Assembly (NCBI GenBank): GCA_029215795.1
Contig: JARDYH010000007.1
Span: 92,395,263 to 92,459,262 of the forward strand
Direction: 5' to 3'
From: Anniella stebbinsi
Taxonomy: Eukaryota > Chordata > Lepidosauria > Squamata > Anniellidae
DNA length: 64,000 bases
Below the pieces are notes generated by a model. It saw only the letters and a program-made list of their open reading frames with translations, made no database searches and was not told the DNA's origin. Below, piece by piece: positions 20,939-31,317 of this stretch. The number at the start of each line of letters is the position of its first letter. The stretch's first letter is position 1. Both the position numbers and the translations under genes were made by a program.

Positions 20939-22507
20939 CTCAGTGCAAAGACCCAAAAAACCACCCTCACTCTTTTTTAGGATCCCTCCAAAATCCACCC
21001 TAAACCCTTTTCTCTCTTTCTCGTACACACGCGGCCTTTCATCCATTCAGGCATACAAGCCCACAACCTTCTGCAACCCTCTGGGTTGCTCCCAGCTGGC
21101 TCCCCAAGCCCCTATTGGCTTCCCTGCCCCCCCCCCAATCTGGCTTACTGCTCCTCTCATTAGCACTCCCCTCCAGTTTACCAGAAATAAATGTTAAGTG
21201 TGTCTTTTTCTCTCCCCCCCCCTTTCTTTTTCTTCGTGGAAAGGAAAGTATCGGCCTGCAGCCGCCCACCATCTGCATTTCCTAAGAACTTCTCAGAGCC
21301 CCACGTGTGGCCCAGGGGCATCCATGAAAAATGAAGGTAGCAGTGGCTGGAGGGGCCTCCCTGTACTTTGAAGTGGTCCCAGCTGTGGATAAGGAAAATT
21401 GTTAATTCTTTAACATGGGAGGGATAGGTGGGTGCGAAGAAAGGTGTCCCGGGGTGTGTTGGTGCCCAAGGGCGAAATGTTGCTTACCTCCTCCCCAAAT
21501 CAGTCACCTAATATAAATAGGTCTATTTTGAATCATTATGAGCCCGGGTGAATTAAAAAGAAGCTTGGCTTGGCACCAAAAATCCTCCAAATTGGACACC
21601 AGTAAGATCATTCCAGGGTTGGGGAGCAGATAATGGCAAAGAGGTTTCTTACCTCAGCTAAGACCCACCAAAGCTCGGCTGGTGGGAATACCTAGGAAAG
21701 GTCCTTTTAGCATGCATGTCCATCTGGGAACAGGTTGCTTTTTAGCTACCTGAAATGCTAGCATCTCTAGTGTTGATCCAACCAGGTGCAGGGCTTGTTT
21801 GTGAGTGACTGTTGGCCAGATGCATGAGGAAAGACCGGGAATGAAGGGGATCCATGCCCAAGCATATCACCACAGTCATCTTTCCTTTCTGAGCTAACAC
21901 TGGAAATTAAAAGATTCTATAAGCACAGAAAGTGCTGTGGAGCAAGAAAGTTGCCATAAATATTCATAGTAATTAATATACATGAGAGCCACAAAAGATG
22001 CCGCCTAAGCTTTCCGTGGGAGTGTTATCTTTTCTGCTCCTCCTCCCCCCCCCCCATCCTTCCCCTGGCAAGACATTTTATGGTGAGGAAAAGCAACAAA
22101 CCAAAAAGCTTCTCTTTCTAATGTTTGGGAGAATAGACTTTCCAGTCCCCCACTGTGGAAGACAGCTTACTGCGTGGCCCCATTTATGCAGCTGGTGATG
22201 AAGCACCTTGAAGAATCAAGCCATGAAAGGCTATTTCTCTCTCTCTTCTTTCCTTTTCAAAAAAGAAAAAAAAGAGGACATTCCGAAACTATTTCTCAGG
22301 GACACAAAAGCTCTGATTTCTACCCTGAGCTGCTCCAGCTATGACTGAATAACTAATTTCAGTGGAAGCATGGTAGTAGGGGTGGGGAATGACCCCTGAC
22401 CTCCTGCCTTGACCACCTGTCTCCACTGCCCTCCCTTCTGGCCAATTTCCCCAGCTGCCCCTTCTGCCTGTGGCTCCCTCGCACAACCCCCATGCGGGTC
22501 AAAAGCA
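20939..22507. other. Unassigned sequence; AT-rich island at 21890-22010
   Basis: Pyrimidine-rich at first (20935-21240). The 21890-22010 part ('gccataaatattcatagtaa', 'ttaatatacatgagagcc') is AT-rich and non-repetitive, a weak conserved-element candidate. No gene recognised. Confidence 0.3.
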
Positions 22508-22640
22508 GCACTTCCCAACCTTGGATCCCCAGCTGCTGTTCGACTGCATCTCCCATCATCCCTGACTATGAGCTGTGCTGGCCGAGGATGACATAGTCCA
22601 ACACAGCAGGAGGGTACAAGATTGGGGGAAGGTGGTCTAA
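22508..22640. mobile_element. Family I4, palindromic MITE (~130 bp)
   Basis: 'cacttcccaaccttggatcc' and 'tctcccatcatccctgacta' on the left pair with 'gaggatgacatagtccaaca' and 'gtacaagattgggggaaggt' on the right. A diverged full-length copy. Confidence 0.65.
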
Positions 22641-22970
22641 AGGAACCCCAAGTCAGGCAGACAGTGTGAGCCTGTTGATTTAGTCTCTTACGGAGCACTT
22701 GAGACGAGTGAGGATATCAGTTCAAAACCACGAAAGAAAAGTGAAGAGCAGGGGGAGAAAGGAAATTGACCCAACAGCTGAGAGTGAATACGCTGCAGAG
22801 GGAAGGGAATTAGGGTTGGAGGAGATCAGCATCATGAGGTTCAAGAAGTTCCCCTCCCTGCATTATAAAGGGATGTTTCAGGAGGAAGGGAAGGAAAAGG
22901 GCCATCTTTTCTCTTTCCCACCATCATGAACTGGCCCTTTCCCTAGGCTTTCCTATGAACTGTGGCAAAC
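22641..22970. other. Unassigned sequence
   Basis: Purine-rich (for example 'gaaagaaaagtgaagagcag'); no family recognised. Confidence 0.35.
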
Positions 22971-23000
22971 TGACAAGACACTCAAGTTGGTGAGACTTCT

Positions 23001-23006
23001 TTTATT
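23001..23006 (-). terminator. Polyadenylation signal AATAAA in LTR-like repeat L1
   Basis: Minus-strand TCAATAAAAGAAG; the aligned position in L2 copy 26763-26768 reads AATAGA. Confidence 0.4.
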
Positions 23007-23622
23007 GATGAAATCACACAGTTACAGGCATAACGGTTTCATTTTTTGACACCCACACCACTTGAAGCTGATAATGGTCAGAAAGCTTTAGGCTCCAGTC
23101 TTGACGCGATCCTTTAGGCAATCACTCGGGGGAGAGAAGTGTAGGGTTAGCCCCTATCCTATCTGAGCATTTCCAGACGCCACATACGCTGACTCTTCAA
23201 GAACATAGCTAGAGCCCAAGGGAAGAGCTCCAGGCACAGGGCTGCATGAAGCCCGGCAGAGACAGATCGATCCTGCACCAATCATACCCAACCTGCCGGA
23301 AATGCTGAGCTGACCAAAGGAAGCAAGACCCCAGGGAAGGAACTTCGTAGGCTTAGGAAACTCTCCTGCACGTATTTTAGCTCCGGGGAAGCTCTCTCAC
23401 AGGCCACACACACACAGTCCAGAGCAAACGCAAGTCCAAGTCTATGAAAAGCCTCAGAGCACTTTCCATGGCACAATCCTTAGAAATTCAATGTACAAAT
23501 AGCAAATGAGCATGTACAGAGTGCTTCCAAAATCTCCGAACAGGTAGAATCCAAACACGAGGGGTTTCAGGCCAAGCGTCGAAAGATGATCTCTAGCAAG
23601 GGTTTTTTACCCATGCTCTCCT

Positions 23623-23631
23623 CTCTTATAG
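23623..23631 (-). promoter_or_regulatory. TATA-like box in LTR-like repeat L1
   Basis: Minus-strand CTATAAGAG, preceded by a GCCAGGCCTCCAGT block that corresponds to GCCCACGCCTCCCTT before the TATAAG of the second copy at 26361. Position conservation between the copies supports function in the ancestral element. Confidence 0.4.
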
Positions 23632-23967
23632 ACTGGAGGCCTGGCTTGTTCCAAGTCACTTGACAGACAGGTCCTCTGACCTGTAAACTACACCCAAATG
23701 CCAACAGGGCGGCACAGTTCAACCTCCTTTTGATGATGCTACAAAGTGAGTGACTGCTTGAAGGAGTGGCCCCCTCCTTTCCCAAACATTCCTTGTTCCC
23801 AGGGAAACTATCTACTTCAAGACTCTGCTAGCAAACTCCCGTGAGAAACAGAGACAGATGATAAACTTACAGAGAAACAGACTTTCTTAAAACAATCCCA
23901 AATTGTTCAACTTTCAATCCACAAGGCCCCCGGCCTCATGGTACACCCAACACCCACTCTCCAGAAA

Positions 23968-24276
23968 TAGGCTGACCATATGAAAAGGAGGACAGGGCTT
24001 ATGTAACTTTAACAGTTGTAGAGAAAAGGGAATTTCAGCCGGTGTCATTTGTATGCAATTAGTTCCTGGTGAAATTCACTCTTCGTCACAACAGTTAAAG
24101 TTGCAGGGGCCCTGCCCTCTTTTGTATATGGCAACTCTAGTATAGTGCCTGCAACTAACTGTTGTGATAAAGAGGGAATTTCACCAGGTACTAATTGCAT
24201 GCTGGCTGAAATTCCCTTTTCTCTGCAACTGTTAGAGTTACATGAGCCCTGTCCTCCTTTTCATATGGTCACCCTA
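23968..24276. mobile_element. MITE-B2 (309 bp) with perfect 8-bp target duplication
   Basis: Begins TAGGCTGACCATATGAAAAG and ends TTTTCATATGGTCACCCTA. Flanked by tccagaaa at 23960-23967 and 24277-24284, identical. This is the cleanest evidence that family B uses 8-bp duplications, as hAT transposases do. Dimer-of-palindromes interior as in B1. Confidence 0.9.
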
Positions 24277-24289
24277 TCCAGAAACCTCC

Positions 24290-24580
24290 TCAGCCTTTTA
24301 CTTATTTTTTTATTTATGTGTTTGTTAACAGCATTTATAAGCTGCCCTGTAATAAAGTTCTCAGGTTGGCTCACAGCAAGAAATGAAGTAATTTTAAATT
24401 CCATAACATTAACAACAACGTAAAAGTATATATAGTTCATAAGAACCAGAGAGAGTAAAAAGAAAATGAAAAAGCTTATAGTTAAGTCATCTTAAAAGGC
24501 CTTGGAAAATAAAAGAGCCCTTTCCCTGGAACAGTGCTGAATCTGAGCCCTTTGAGCACTATTTTGTGAGGATGGGAAAG
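24290..24580 (-). mobile_element. L2-type LINE 3' fragment, minus strand
   Basis: Tail 'gcatttataagctgccctgt' with 'ggttggctcacagcaag' corresponds to the LINE 3' end, and 'ggaaaataaaagagcccttt' follows. Strongly diverged; no coding frame. Confidence 0.5.
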
Positions 24581-24765
24581 GGGGGGAGGGGTGTCTCCCC
24601 CGTCCCACCTCATAAGTACTAGACAGAGCTATGTCTTCTGTTCCAGGCTGACTGCAGCCATGAACAGGAGCATTGGTGCATTGGTGTTACAGAGGAAGTG
24701 TGTCCCCACTTTATCTTTACAAAAATGGGAAGAGCAACAATGTTGAGTGGAGATAAATTGAGACT

Positions 24766-24992
24766 GAGAGGCAGCATGGTGCAATGGTTGAGCTGAGCAT
24801 GTTGGGCCTGGCTTGGGGAAACCTGAATCTGAATCCCTCATGCAAGCCATGATACTAGTTGGGTGGCTTCGGAACAGTCACTACCTCTCAGCCTAACCCA
24901 CTCTGCAGGGTTGTTGTTCAGATGATAAAATGTGAGGGAGAGTGTGTGCCACTCTGAGCTAGTTGGAGGAAGGATGGGGGATGTGTGTCATA
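24766..24992 (+). mobile_element. CORE/MIR-like tRNA-derived SINE
   Basis: 5' 'gaggcagcatggtgcaatgg', decayed box B region 'aacctgaatctgaatccctc', then the CORE-like 'cagtcactacctctcagcct', 'aacccactctgcagggttgt', 'tgttcagatgataaaatg'. Matches the copies at 38.3 and 44.6 kb. Confidence 0.7.
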
Positions 24993-25001
24993 AATATATG
25001 A

Positions 25002-25412
25002 CCCTGTTCAGACAACACACTAAGCCACGGTGGTTAAGCATTTTGAGCTAAACGTTATGGCTTAGCGTGCCGTGTGAACTATTCCTAGCCATGGTGGCTA
25101 CATAACCACTGTTTAAACACACTCATTGGCTCAATTCGGATGACACGATAGTCAATGGTGGGGTAATAATCAACTTTACAGTTGTTTAGCTAGGGGGTAC
25201 TCCCCACACAACATGGTAATAAATAATCAACTGTGGTGTGGATTAGGATCAGCGCTGAGTTGACTATGGCAGTATTCGGATGACACAATAGTCAAAACAA
25301 CTGATGATTGTTTCCCCCACACCAGTTGTTTATTGTGTCGTCCGAATTGAGCCATTGACTGCAAAAGCCTTAGCGGCCTAACTATGGCTTAGCATGTTGT
25401 CTGAACAAGGCC
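25002..25412. mobile_element. Family D2, split by family C1
   Basis: Left CCCTGTTCAGACAACACACT through 'ccactgtttaaacacactca'; right part 'actgcaaaagccttagcggc' to 'agcatgttgtctgaacaagg'. Removing C1 (25128-25353) restores an element collinear with the complement of D1. Confidence 0.75.
25128..25353. mobile_element. Family C1 (226 bp) nested in D2
   Basis: Left GGCTCAATTCGGATGACAC, right GTGTCGTCCGAATTGAGCC. Interior carries 'gtcaatggtggggtaataat', 'ctccccacacaacatggtaa' and 'ggattaggatcagcgctgag'. It has the same length as C2 (45928-46153), which lies in the opposite orientation. Target duplication is unclear: att flanks both ends here but not at C2. Confidence 0.75.
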
Positions 25413-25413
25413 C

Positions 25414-26018
25414 AAAGAGTTCTCTGAATGTCAAGATGGTGTCAAAGCAGCCCTATTTTACCTTGTGTTTGTTTGGGTGGGGGCCGGTGCTGAGCGGGAT
25501 TAACGCCTGTTCACTCTTCAACCTTGTCTGAGCCTTGAGGATAAAGGCTTAACTTTGATCTTATGAAAACTGCAAAAGGGAGGACCGCCAGATGGAGTGG
25601 GCAGTGCTGGTTTGCTGCCAAGTGAACTCATGCCCGATCGAATGCAGCTCTTAAAAGGCAGCGGAAGAAGAGCAAGGAGGCTTTCGAAAGGAGCCGTGGC
25701 GTAACCATATTGAAAACATGTTTAGAAATGTTGATTTCAGAGTGGATTTTGGTGCATCTGTTTTAAATGGCAGATTAATGTGGGAATGGGATGCAACAGA
25801 CCGATGGGTGAACACATGTAGATGTGACAGTATCCAGGCACAGGCTGCCTTGTCCATCCCTAGCTGGGATGAAGCAGGAGTATTTGAGAACCAGCATCCT
25901 GGGAGGTAAATGAGCCAAGGAGACCCATGGCAATTTCAAGTCTGTGTATTGTCTGAGCCCTGGCACAACAGAAGAACCCCTGGGCAAGAGACTCCTGGAA
26001 GCAGCTTGAGTTCAAGGG
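25414..26018. other. Unassigned sequence
   Basis: No recognised repeat or coding region. Confidence 0.4.
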
Positions 26019-26787
26019 TGTAGGGTATAGGGTTCAGCAAGGCTAGGCCTTGCACATTGTAGGTAGATTTAATTAGAACTGTTTGGAGTGTCGGAATCTG
26101 AGCAGGCTTATCTCTGTCAAGGTTCTCAGGGTAAGTGTAAAAGGGAATACTTTTGTCCCCCCCCCTTGGTCTTGGGGCTGTAAGACTTCTATGGGAAACT
26201 CATAGAGTGTTTAGAAAGGGGGAGGCTTCTTTAAGGAGCCACTCAGATTGTGGTATCATCTTGGTGGGCTGAGCAGTGCTGCCCTGTTTGGACACAGGCA
26301 TAATTTATGGGCCAGAGCCCCTGTCTGTCAAGTGGTGTTGAACAGGCCCACGCCTCCCTTTATAAGCTGGAGCAAAGGCAAGGAGACTTTGCTAGGATCA
26401 TCTTTTGACTCATGGCCTGAAATCCCTCCCTGTTTGGATCCATCACCATTTGGGATACTGAGCCTTTTTCAGTACAGAAAGAGCTTAGATTCTGCAGTAG
26501 CAAAGGCAACATGGGCTGATTCCATATGCAGAATTGACACCAGTGGAGACTGGTGGCTCCAATGTCAGTGGGATGGTGAATCTACTCTGGATTTCAGTCA
26601 GAACTCAGCTTCATACCTTGGGTAGCTCCTTTAGAATTCTGGCTGGCTCTGACTGAAACCCGGAGCAGATTCACCATACCACTGACTTCAGAGCCACCAG
26701 TCTCCACAGTTTGACACTATCTAGTTTGGACTGAATCAAGATGAAAAGGGGCTCTCTCTCTCAATAGAATCTCATTGACCCTTGTCA
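26019..26787 (+). mobile_element. LTR-like repeat L2 copy, plus strand, interrupted by MITE-A4
   Basis: Starts TGTAGGGTATAGGG and aligns by eye to 22971-23952 read on the minus strand. Shared blocks are 'aggccttg', 'cccctgtctgtcaagtg', the TATA region 'ccctttataagctgg', 'gatcatcttt' and 'ggcctgaaa', ending TCAATAGAATCTCATTGACC...CTTGTCA. It is shorter than the first copy after about 26500, so an internal deletion is likely. MITE-A4 inserted at 26541. Confidence 0.5.
26541..26709. mobile_element. MITE-A4 (169 bp) with 8-bp target duplication
   Basis: CAGTGGAGACTGGTGGCTCC to 'gagccaccagtctccacag'. Flanks attgacac (26533-26540) and tttgacac (26710-26717) match at 7 of 8. Compact palindromic copy inside the LTR-like repeat, hence younger than it. 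Confidence 0.9.
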
Positions 26788-27036
26788 AGTATCCATATAC
26801 AAGAATTATCTTCCTCCGAGAATGGTCACCTACAGTCCCATTGGATCATTGGCCCTTCTCATTAGACCACATTTGCCTTGGGTTGTGCTCAGCAACGGGC
26901 ATGCCCTTCTCTTCCATTGCTGAGCACCCTAGCCTCACTTCACCATAATATCTCCCCCTTCTGTCTATGCCTGTTAGGGCTAGTTCACTATCCTCTTATT
27001 CACAACCAAATGCAGCCCCAAAACAAAGAAAGCTGA
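26788..27036. other. Unassigned sequence
   Basis: Short gap between the LTR-like repeat and MITE-B3; nothing recognised. Confidence 0.35.
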
Positions 27037-27271
27037 TAGGGTGACCATATGGAAAGGAGGACAGGGCTCCTGTATCTTTAACAGTTGTATAGGAAGGGGA
27101 ATTTCAGCAGGTGCCATTTGTATGCATGCAGCACCTGGTGAAATCCCCTCTTCATCACAACAGTTAAAGCTGCAGGAGCCCTGCCCTCTTTTGTATCGTT
27201 TGTATCTGGTCATTCTATATAGCTCCTGCAGCTTTAAGTGTTATGATGAAGAGGGAATTTCACCAGGTGTT
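27037..27271. mobile_element. MITE-B3, truncated in the second half
   Basis: Starts TAGGGTGACCATATGGAAAG; complete first palindrome to 'tctggtcattctatatagct', then the second half stops after 'atttcaccaggtgt' near 27271, followed by an A-rich junction. Confidence 0.85.
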
Positions 27272-27274
27272 TGC

Positions 27275-27485
27275 AAAAAAAAAAAGAAAGAAAAAAGTGT
27301 ACATTACACAAAATTTTGCATCATACTCATGTATTAGGGAGAAATGCACCTTTGGAGAAAACATGTATGATTTTTTTCTCTAAACTTTAAAAACAAAATT
27401 CTCAGTGTTCAGGACAAACTGAACTTATGATTGGCAAAAGGAGGCAATGTGAGAAACCAAAATTGGCAGAATTGCTCCATTCCTC
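27275..27485. mobile_element. F-like AT-rich fragment
   Basis: Begins in an A-run; contains 'gggagaaatgcacctttgga' and 'caaaattctcagtgttcagg', like the interiors of F2, F9 and F11. No clear F terminus on either side; tentative. Confidence 0.35.
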
Positions 27486-28149
27486 TGTGTAACAGAGGCA
27501 GGGAGCCATCCTGTCATTCATCTCAGGCACGACAAGCTTCTTGGGATGATCTGTACCTCTCTGCCAAATGAGGATGATGCTTCATGCATCTGCTAAAGAG
27601 GGTTCTTCTGGCCCACGGAAAGCTTCCACCACAGTAATGGCCTAAATCCTGAATGGTGCTAAAAGGCTCTTGGTTGTTCTTGCTTCTGCAGCAGAGGGAA
27701 TGGAGCCCATAAACTGTTATATGTCATTATGTATGATGACAAAACCCTCATTTGCCTTTCCCTCTGTCTAACCTGCGATGGACCTGAATATGAGTGCTGT
27801 GCAGTAGAAAACCTTGAATCTCCATGAGGGAGGGGGAGAGATTATGCACCTGAAAGGGGATCTCTGAGAAGGCCAAGCTAAGCCCTGTGTCTCAGGGAAA
27901 GGGAAAAGATGCTCTGTGGAAGGAGACTGACTCACGAGTCAAGGGGGGCATGGGAGGAATCCTCACTCAGAGCAGAGAATGCTTCTAAGGCATCATCAAA
28001 CCCTCCTTCATTTGCCCTGCAACTAACTAATCCTGGAGAGGGGGGGCTCTTCTCCTGCAGTGCTCAGGATTACATGGTTACTTACTAGTGGCAGTCACTC
28101 TGCACATGCTCCAAGACAACACTGAAGGTCTTCAGAGGAGACCTTGCTA
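27486..28149. other. Unassigned sequence
   Basis: Nothing recognised. Confidence 0.4.
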
Positions 28150-28245
28150 GTCAATCCAAAATGAATGGAATGCCACCATGAAGAAACGCAACGGTGGGCC
28201 TTCTCTGTAGTGGCACCCACCCTCTGGAAAACCCTCCCTCATGCA

Positions 28246-28937
28246 TTGGGATATTGCGGACACCCAACTGAGTCTGGGAGTCCAACGGACTCCCTCACAG
28301 CCACACACACCCAGGCCTAGTTAGGTGCCCACAGCATACTTGCAGACCCGTGCTCCAAGCGCTCACGAGGCCCGACAAGCACTTGGCAGCTATCCGCTCT
28401 CATCCAGAGCATTCATCGTGCACCATAATGGAGGCTCCAGAATTGCGCATTTCCCCTGTTGCGTAAATGGCAGCCGTCAAGGCCCCATTTATGGAACAGG
28501 GGAAATGTGCAATTTCCGGAGTGAGGCTTGTGAATCCCGATGAGTGGTGGCGGATGGTGGTTAGGGTGACCAGATAAAATCCAGATCAGGGCTCATGTAA
28601 CTTTAACAGTTGTAGAGAAAAGGGAATTTCAGTCTATGTCATTTGTATGCAATTAGTTCCTGGTGAAATTCCCTCTTCATCACAACTGTTAAAGTTGCAG
28701 GGGCCCTGCCTTCTTTTGTATATGGTCACTCTAGTATAGTGCCTGCACCTTTAACTGTTGTGATGAAGAGAGAATTTCACCAGGAACTAATGGCATACAA
28801 ATGACCCTGGCTGAAATTCCCTTTTCTCTACGACTGTTAAAGTTACATGAGCCCTGACCTGGATTTTATCTGGTCAGCCTAGTGGTGGTGGGGCGAGCAT
28901 CCAGCAGTTTGGATGCAGGTGAGTTTGCCCATCCCTA
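28246..28937. mobile_element. F10, TAGGGATG-type element inside L2, itself split by MITE-B4
   Basis: Left end TTGGGATATTGCGG (degenerate), right end GTTTGCCCATCCCTA. Flanks ctcatgca (28238-28245) and ctcctgta (28938-28945) match at 6 of 8. Interior inverted repeat: 'tgcgcatttcccctgtt' with 'aacaggggaaatgtgca'. Net length without B4 is about 372 bp. Confidence 0.7.
28562..28881. mobile_element. MITE-B4 (320 bp) nested in F10
   Basis: TAGGGTGACCAGATAAAATC to GGATTTTATCTGGTCAGCCTA. Flanks atggtggt (28554-28561) and gtggtggt (28882-28889), 7 of 8. Belongs to the subtype with AGATAAAATCC after the terminus, shared with B6 and similar to B7, as opposed to the ATATGAAAAGGAGG subtype. Confidence 0.88.
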
Positions 28938-29344
28938 CTCCTGTAGTTTGGGAGGCAGAAAATATGATAACTTTTAAACACCTCCTGAAAACACAACTTT
29001 TCACACAAGTTTACATGGTATTTTAAACTTGCAAAGCTTTATATTATGTCTCATCATGTTTTATTTTATAGTTTTAACTGTGAGCTGCCCAGAGAGCCTC
29101 AGCCATTGGGCAGTATAAAAATTTAATAAAAAAATAAAAAAAAATAAAGAAGATGCTATCTTCCTTATTATTACTCCACTCCACAGGCCAAACTCTGATT
29201 GCCTCCTCTCTCTCGCCTATTAGCTTCTTCCTTGCCAGCTTTCAGACACTATGGTAGGATGACCCCACTTCCAGAGGGGTTTTGGGGTTGCTCTGAACGG
29301 TTCTGACTATGAGTTACTCGGGGGTGGCCAGTCACCTTCTTGGC

Positions 29345-29440
29345 CCATTTTGTTGGCATCTTAGAGGCTGTGGGATGTTGGATGACCTGGGCTTTTGTTC
29401 TGATTCTGCAGGGCTCCTCTTCTTTTTCAATCCTTTTAAT
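29345..29440 (+). mobile_element. CR1 LINE 3' fragment, decayed
   Basis: 'ttggatgacctgggcttttg', 'ttctgattctgcagggctcc', 'tcttct' follows the CR1 pattern ctagatggacc...ggtctgatccagcagggctcttct with many changes. Confidence 0.5.
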
Positions 29441-30464
29441 GAAAAAAGATTGCCGTCGACTGGAAAGTGACCTTTTCTTAATTCATGTTGTCAGTATATG
29501 CTCTGTTAAAAATGGTAAACCACCATGGAGATTTCAAATCAAAAGGCAGGTTGTGACTCCTTTAACAGTCAAATAAATGAACCTTCCCCCACCACTTGGG
29601 ACATGAGGTCAAAGCAGCATTGCTCTGTTTACACCTATGCCCCTGGCCTCTCACCCCCCCTTTTCTGCCAAGGATTAGTTAACCCTCCGGCGGTACAGCC
29701 GACTGCCTTTGTCAGAGCGCGTGTAACTAGCCGGCCCTCCAACTGCTGAGCTGTCGGCTAACACAGAAGCGCCAGGTTCATTCTGGCTTGGAAGGCAGAA
29801 AACCAGCGGGATGTAGCAGGCAGGGGTGTAAGTCAACACACAATGTTTCGCCCGTGGCTCTTTGAACAGTGCGGTTGAGCGAGAGAGAGAGAGAGAGAGA
29901 GGACATAAAGGCAGTCCACTTGAGCTTGTCTGTCATGGAGAATGCCTGCCCTACAGGACCAAGACGGACAATGCCTTTGAGCCTGCCCAGAAGCATCCAG
30001 AAAAGCAGCTGGGCCTCAGAGGCAGCCTTTCCTGAAAAGAGAGAATAATTAGCAGATTAATCAGGAGAAGAGAAGCAGAGGAGTTATGCCTTCAAATGGA
30101 CATTACATAGTACACCCTCTGATATTTCACAGATGAAAACTGGGACATTCTTCCATACTCATTAAGAGCCCTGTTCTCACGCGGAGCATCACTCCAAGAA
30201 TATGGGTTGCAGGTGATATAAGAATGCACTAAATAATAATAAATAGCAATAACAACGACAACAATAAATTGCCCACACCCATGCTGCAGACCCCAGCCCA
30301 TGGTTGCTGGAGGTTCTTCTCTGAAAACTGTATGAATTCACCCTATGAATTTATTTACATGGCACTGAACTAAAAGCAAAAAAGGGTGTGTGTTCTTCTT
30401 GGTTATACCAATATCTTAGGGAGGGAAGGGCGGGTGGGAGAGTTGCAGAGGCAGTAAGCCCACA
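29441..30464. other. Unassigned sequence with (GA)n at 29879-29901
   Basis: Contains a short pure GA microsatellite; otherwise no recognised features. AATAAT/AACAAC-rich patch near 30230-30270. Confidence 0.4.
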
Positions 30465-30625
30465 TGCACCAGTTGCTGGGAAACACAGTCATGAGGATGC
30501 TGTTGCACTCCTGTCCAGCTTGTGGGTTTCCTGTTGACAGCTGTGTGAACAGAATGCTAGGCTAGATGGACTGTTTGTCTGATCCAGCATGGGTCTTCTT
30601 GTGTTCTTATGTCAGAAAGCGCTCC
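30465..30625 (+). mobile_element. CR1 LINE 3' end
   Basis: 'caccagttgctgggaaacac', 'ctgttgcactcctgtccagc', 'ttgtgggtttcctgttgaca', 'gctagatggactgtttgtct', 'gatccagcatgggtcttctt'. Same subfamily as 20562-20938. Confidence 0.8.
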
Positions 30626-30997
30626 AGCTGACCAGGGGTCAGAGTCAGCCCAGAGAAGGGCAGAGAGGCAGGCTGGCTGACTTTTCCCAAAATGAGTGGA
30701 TGATGATGGACATGAAGAAAGGAAAGGAGTGTCTCTCAGGGACACTAATGGGGCTGCTGAGGCTCAGGGCAGCTAAGCCATTAAAAAACTAGCCTTCTCC
30801 CCTGTGTGTAGTATCACCCGGGTTCTACTTCTACGCATGCTAGGATGTGATTTGATGGGAACTGACTTATATGCAAACACACACAGCATTTCACATTCCC
30901 AGAAGAAATGTCCAAGGTGCCAATGCCTCAAAGTTCCCAGAAAGAGTTAAGTAAGGTTTTGAACTTGTCTCCCACATCAGACCTCTGGACAGCAGTG
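30626..30997. other. Unassigned sequence
   Basis: Nothing recognised. Confidence 0.35.
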
Positions 30998-31317
30998 TAG
31001 GGTGACCATAAGAAAAGGAGGACAGGACTCATGTAACTTTAACAGTTATAGAGAAAAGGGAATTTCAGCAGGTGTCATTTGTATGCATGCAGCACATGGT
31101 GAAATTCCCTCTTCATCATACCAGTTAAAGCTGCAGGGGCCCTGTCTTCTTTTGTATATGGTCACTCTAGTATAGTGCCTGCAACTTTAACTGCTGTGAT
31201 GAAGAGGGAATTTCACCAGGAACTAATTGCATACAAATGACACTGGCTGAAATTCCCTTTTCTCTACAACTGTTAAAGTTACATGAGCCCTGTCCTCCTT
31301 TTCATAAGGTCAGCCTA
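30998..31317. mobile_element. MITE-B5 (320 bp)
   Basis: TAGGGTGACCATAAGAAAAG to CTTTTCATAAGGTCAGCCTA, full dimeric interior. The right flank is family C sequence (cgatagtcaatgg) starting mid-element. The left flank is unrelated, so the left part of C3 was lost or B5 lies at a rearrangement. Confidence 0.88.

Larger units (their letters stand above)
22971..23952 (-). mobile_element. LTR-like repeat L1 (candidate solo LTR), minus strand
   Basis: On the minus strand it starts TGTTGGGTGTACC and ends CTTGTCA. A TATA-like CTATAAGAG lies at 23631-23623 and AATAAA at 23006-23001, followed by a GT-rich stretch, the order expected for a Pol II promoter and poly(A) site within one LTR. It aligns by eye, in the opposite orientation, with 26019-26787, including the TATA region. 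No flanking duplication or internal retroviral genes seen. An alternative is the 3' part of a non-coding transcript unit. Confidence 0.45.
28150..29150 (+). mobile_element. L2-type LINE 3' region, split by F10
   Basis: Left piece contains 'ggtgggccttctctgtagtg', 'gcacccaccctctgga' and 'accctccctcatgca' (LINE C-terminal coding). The right piece resumes at 'gtttgggaggcagaaaatat', 'gataacttttaaacacctcc' and ends 'ctgtgagctgcccagagagc', 'cattgggcagtataaa', 'tttaataaaa'. Removing 28246-28937 joins the two pieces collinearly. Confidence 0.75.

Noticed and set aside
22961..22970. TGTGGCAAAC as the outer boundary of the LTR-like repeat
   Set aside because: The second copy loses similarity after CTTGTCA, so the boundary was placed at 22971. 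No flanking duplication supports either choice.
25128..25353. Family C as an 8-bp-duplication hAT element
   Set aside because: The flanks share at most att or cattg here, and nothing at C2; the duplication length could not be fixed.
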